Notes under the pieces: generated by a model
Database searches by the model: none
Seen by the model: only the letters and a program-made list of their open reading frames with translations
Told to the model about the DNA's origin: nothing
Program-made: the position numbers and the translations under genes
Assembly: GCA_018819085.1 (NCBI GenBank)
Contig: JAHJQT010000016.1
Coordinates: forward strand, 1-7,550
Source of the DNA: Patescibacteria group bacterium
Lineage (GTDB): Bacteria > Patescibacteriota > Minisyncoccia > Portnoybacterales > UBA2143
Direction: 5' to 3'
Length of the DNA: 7,550 bases
Shown here: positions 5,330 through 7,550 of the stretch, piece by piece
Numbering within the stretch: the first letter of the stretch is position 1
Layout of the letters: each line of letters opens with the position of its first letter

Positions 5330-6250
5330 ATGGAATTAGTTATAGAAAAAAAACAAATAAAGGATTGGCTCATTGAGTTAAAGAAGGAAAATATCGTAAT
5401 TGATAGTAAAAAAAGCGTTCTGCCAATTAAACAGTATTTTTTCCCACCTCAAGAGGATTTTTTTATTTTTGATAAAAAAACAAAACAATTAGATAGTCCT
5501 GATTACAAAAAGGAAATTATTATTGTTTGTCATCATTTAGGTCAGTTAGAAGCAATGACTCAATTAGATGAGATTATGGAAAAACCTAATTCTGATTTTT
5601 TTTATTGGCAAAGAAGAGAAAAATCAATTTTAATTGGTTTAATTGATGAGTCAGTTGAAGTAGCGCCTGGCGGTGATCTAATTCTAGAAAAAATTAATTC
5701 TAAGCAATATAGAGTTTTAATTTTGACTGACAAAGGAAAAAAGATTGTTAAAAATAAGTTTTTTAAAGAAATAGCTAAGCCAAAAGTAAAAAAATATTCT
5801 GGAGAAGAAAATCCTTTTAAAGAAATGCTTTTAGATTCAGAACTTTTAGCTGATGCAGTTGAATGGTCAAAAGGTCATAAAATTTGGGATGAATTGGCTA
5901 AAAAGTGTTTAGGGTGTGGAATTTGCACATATGTTTGTCCTCTTTGTCATTGCTTTTTAATCCAGGATAGAGTTTCTTTGGATGATAAAAAATGTATTCG
6001 TTGTAGGCAGTGGGATGCTTGTACTTTGCCTGAATTCGCTAAAATTGCAGGCGGGCATAATTTTCATAAAACAATAAAAGAACGATATTATAATTGGTTT
6101 TATCATAAGTTTGTCAGAGCTTATAAAGAATACGGAAAAGCTCAGTGTGTGGCTTGTGGTAGTTGTGGAAGAAGTTGTCCTGCTGGAATAAATATTGGAG
6201 ATGTTTTAAAAGAAATAGTTAAGGATTATAAGAAATATGAAAAAGAATAA
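5330..6250 (+). CDS. hydB: Group 3b [NiFe] hydrogenase (sulfhydrogenase) beta subunit, Fe-S protein
   Basis: HydB carries electrons between the [NiFe] module and the flavin subunit in cytoplasmic bifunctional hydrogenases. The N-terminal part keeps family landmarks such as FFPPQEDFF (37-45) and RREKSILIGL (95-104). The C-terminal part has two ferredoxin-like groups: C193, C196, C199, C203 then C206 and C208; and C273, C276, C279, C283. Between them lie C222, C225 and RQWDAC (C231), then AGGHNFHKT (240-248), very like archaeal HydB. At 306 residues it is shorter than the roughly 340-370 usual. Residues 1-192 have a single cysteine (C67), so the N-terminal cluster motif of the family seems lost. 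The anaerobic sulfite reductase subunit AsrA is a relative and cannot be excluded without the downstream genes. The ATG at 5330 has no Shine-Dalgarno. The end overlaps the BRO-N gene by 14 nt. Confidence 0.85.
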   Translation: MELVIEKKQIKDWLIELKKENIVIDSKKSVLPIKQYFFPPQEDFFIFDKKTKQLDSPDYKKEIIIVCHHLGQLEAMTQLDEIMEKPNSDFFYWQRREKSILIGLIDESVEVAPGGDLILEKINSKQYRVLILTDKGKKIVKNKFFKEIAKPKVKKYSGEENPFKEMLLDSELLADAVEWSKGHKIWDELAKKCLGCGICTYVCPLCHCFLIQDRVSLDDKKCIRCRQWDACTLPEFAKIAGGHNFHKTIKERYYNWFYHKFVRAYKEYGKAQCVACGSCGRSCPAGINIGDVLKEIVKDYKKYEKE

Positions 6251-7076
6251 GTTAGAAGAAACAACAAAAATCGCTTTATTTAGAGGTAAGGAAGTTAGGA
6301 AAACTATTCATAAAAATGAATGGTGGTTTGTAATTGTTGATGTGATATCAGTCTTAACTGATTCAGTTCAGCCAGAAGGATATATTAAAGATATGCGTCG
6401 CAGGGATACAGAGCTTGCCAAGGGGTGGGGGCAAATTGCCACCCTCCTTTTAATAAAGACTGCAGGAGGTTTTCAAAAAGTGAATTGCGCTAACACAGAA
6501 AGTATTTTTCGCATTATTCAATCAATTCCATCACCAAAAGCTGAACCATTTAAGCGTTGGTTGGCACGTGTTGGTTACGAAAGAATAAAAGAAATAGAAG
6601 ATCCAGAATTAGCGACTAAACGAACCAAAGCTTTATATAAAGCTAAAGGATATTCTGACGCTTGGATTGAAAAAAGAATGCGTGGTATTGCTGTTCGCGA
6701 AACATTAACTGACCAATGGCAGAAAAGAGGGGTTAAGTTAAAAAAGGAGTATGCTATTTTGACTGCGGAAATATCTAAAGCGACTTTTGGTATGACCCCG
6801 AGTCAATATAAGAAATTTAAAAAATTAAGAAGAGAGAATCTGCGCGACCATATGAATGATTTAGAATTAATTTTTACTATGCTTGGCGAGGCGTCAACTA
6901 CAGAGATAACTAAAAATAAAAATGCGCAAGGTTTTGATAGAAATAAAAAAACGGCTAAGCAAGGTGGTAGTGTAGCTGGTAAAGCTAGAAAAGATTTAGA
7001 ACGAAAAAGCGGTAAAAAGGTCTCTATTAAAGAAAATTATTTAAAAATACCAGAAGGAAGAAAAAGATTAAAATGA
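6237..7076 (+). CDS. BRO-N domain protein (phage antirepressor-like)
   Basis: The 279-residue protein has an N-terminal BRO-N domain at about 10-120: KIALFRGKEVRKTI, then WWFVIVDVISVLTDS, a basic turn MRRRD (53-57), and a later FKRWLARVGYERI. This domain is found in phage antirepressors, baculovirus BRO and DinD-like proteins and is generally linked to DNA binding. The middle (120-215) is helical and basic. The tail, GGSVAGKARKDLERKSGKK (243-261), resembles the end of chromosomal BRO-N proteins of this length. Residues look intact, with no frameshift. It starts inside the hydB end (14-nt overlap) with at most a weak AAGGA 11 nt upstream. Base composition is richer than its neighbours (about 45% G+C by hand count over 6361-6480), suggesting later arrival. 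Its job in a hydrogenase operon is unknown; it may be a passenger or a regulator. Confidence 0.85.
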   Translation: MKKNKLEETTKIALFRGKEVRKTIHKNEWWFVIVDVISVLTDSVQPEGYIKDMRRRDTELAKGWGQIATLLLIKTAGGFQKVNCANTESIFRIIQSIPSPKAEPFKRWLARVGYERIKEIEDPELATKRTKALYKAKGYSDAWIEKRMRGIAVRETLTDQWQKRGVKLKKEYAILTAEISKATFGMTPSQYKKFKKLRRENLRDHMNDLELIFTMLGEASTTEITKNKNAQGFDRNKKTAKQGGSVAGKARKDLERKSGKKVSIKENYLKIPEGRKRLK

Positions 7077-7162
7077 ATTAGTTGAGGATTATGAAGATAA
7101 TAAGAAATAGACTGCGTTTTAATTTGTACTTCATTAAATTAAGGTTTAATTTAAAAAATCAC

Positions 7163-7245
7163 AGGCCGTGCCTTTTCTTCAGAACAATATCATTTATTAT
7201 ATCAATTACTTATTTAAATTTTTCACGCTCATCAAGGCACGGCCT
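7163..7245 (+). repeat. Palindromic repeat, unit C, between the BRO-N gene and hydG
   Basis: Perfect 12-bp inverted arms, AGGCCGTGCCTT (7163-7174) and AAGGCACGGCCT (7234-7245), enclose 59 nt of AT-rich DNA. The arms equal those of unit A apart from one inserted base there, and 7228-7245 matches 2114-2131 at 17 of 18 positions, but the interiors differ. A T tract follows the right arm (7251-7255), so it might also terminate transcription weakly. A short TTG-initiated ORF across this element is not credible. Confidence 0.75.
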
Positions 7246-7317
7246 ATTATTTTTTAAGAATTAAACCTATTAATTTAATGGAATAAAATAATTTAAAATT
7301 TTATATTTAATTACGTT

Positions 7318-7550
7318 ATGGAAAATCTATATAAACCATTTAAAGTTAAAATTATTAAAATAGAAAAGCATTCTAACAATGTTAAGCTTTTTCGTCTTGA
7401 GAAGAATTTATCTTTTAATCCAGGTCAATTTATTTTAGTTAGTTATTTTGGATATGGAGAAGCGCCTTTTGGAATCGCTTCTTCGCCTTATCAAGATTTG
7501 TATATTGATATAGTTGTTAGGCGGGTTGGAACATTAACTAAGGCTTTGCA
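7318..7550 (+). CDS. hydG: Sulfhydrogenase gamma subunit, FAD/NAD(P)-binding, 3' end outside the window
   Basis: Only the first 77 residues are present. They form the beginning of a ferredoxin-NADP+ reductase-type FAD domain: KPFKVKIIKIEKH (6-18), LFRLEK (24-29), the FNPGQFILVSYFGYGEAPFG stretch (33-52), then IASSP (53-57) and a strand pair IDIVVRRVGTLTKAL (63-77). The segment APFGIASSP corresponds to the flavin-binding PxSxxSSP of HydG and AsrB proteins. In the complex, HydG exchanges hydride between NAD(P)H and FAD and passes electrons to HydB. An Fe-S motif expected at the C-terminus is beyond the window. The ATG at 7318 lacks a Shine-Dalgarno; TATATT at 7302-7307 might be its -10. It is separated from hydB by the BRO-N gene and a 241-nt gap holding repeat unit C. 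Confidence 0.85.
   Translation, partial: MENLYKPFKVKIIKIEKHSNNVKLFRLEKNLSFNPGQFILVSYFGYGEAPFGIASSPYQDLYIDIVVRRVGTLTKAL

Noticed and set aside
7134..7154. A 9-bp AT-only stem (TTAAATTAA / TTAATTTAA) as a terminator of the BRO-N gene
   Set aside because: No G-C pairs and no T tract after it on the plus strand; expected by chance in such AT-rich DNA.
7082..7264. Short plus-strand ORF of 60 codons after the BRO-N gene
   Set aside because: TTG start without a ribosome site, AT-driven composition, and it contains both arms of repeat unit C.
1..7550. CRISPR array
   Set aside because: No regularly spaced direct repeats; the only repeats seen are the dispersed palindromic units.

Overview
The window is strongly AT-rich and every gene lies on the + strand with short gaps or overlaps. 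The mix of genes is sparse: a few housekeeping and salvage enzymes, a membrane-anchored thioredoxin-fold protein, and the start of a cytoplasmic sulfhydrogenase-type (group 3b) operon. Most starts lack a Shine-Dalgarno sequence. This fits a small-genome bacterium of the Candidate Phyla Radiation (Patescibacteria), but that placement is inference. TGA ends several genes (stops at 558, 2877, 5256 and 7074), so the code is the ordinary bacterial one, not the TGA=Gly code of Gracilibacteria.

Left part (1-1036): the 3' end of a gluzincin-type zinc metallopeptidase (HETAH...NEG), then a NUDIX hydrolase with a perfect Nudix box and a rho-independent terminator. Middle (1085-4162): a 2-hydroxyacid dehydrogenase, then a GC-rich block (about 58% G+C over 2061-2220 by hand count) made of two copies, in opposite orientation, of a palindromic repeat. 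Ribonuclease HII follows and overlaps by ATGA with an MTA/SAH-deaminase-type amidohydrolase. Next (4170-5258): a membrane-anchored DsbA-like oxidoreductase and a small unknown gene. The small gene is the only one here with a textbook Shine-Dalgarno, and its stop codon lies inside a strong terminator.

Right part (5330-7550): hydB, the iron-sulfur beta subunit of a group 3b [NiFe] hydrogenase, and the start of hydG, its FAD/NAD(P)-binding gamma subunit. In the familiar hydBGDA order the two are adjacent. Here a BRO-N (phage antirepressor-like) gene overlapping the end of hydB, and a third copy of the palindromic repeat, sit between them. HydB should carry electrons between the [NiFe] catalytic subunits, expected downstream as hydD and hydA, and the flavin of HydG, which exchanges hydride with NAD(P)H.

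Most worth a second look: a HydB lacking the N-terminal cluster cysteines but with extra cysteines in its C-terminal half; the BRO-N insertion in the operon; the palindromic repeat family; and -10 boxes placed 6-8 nt before start codons, suggesting leaderless mRNAs.
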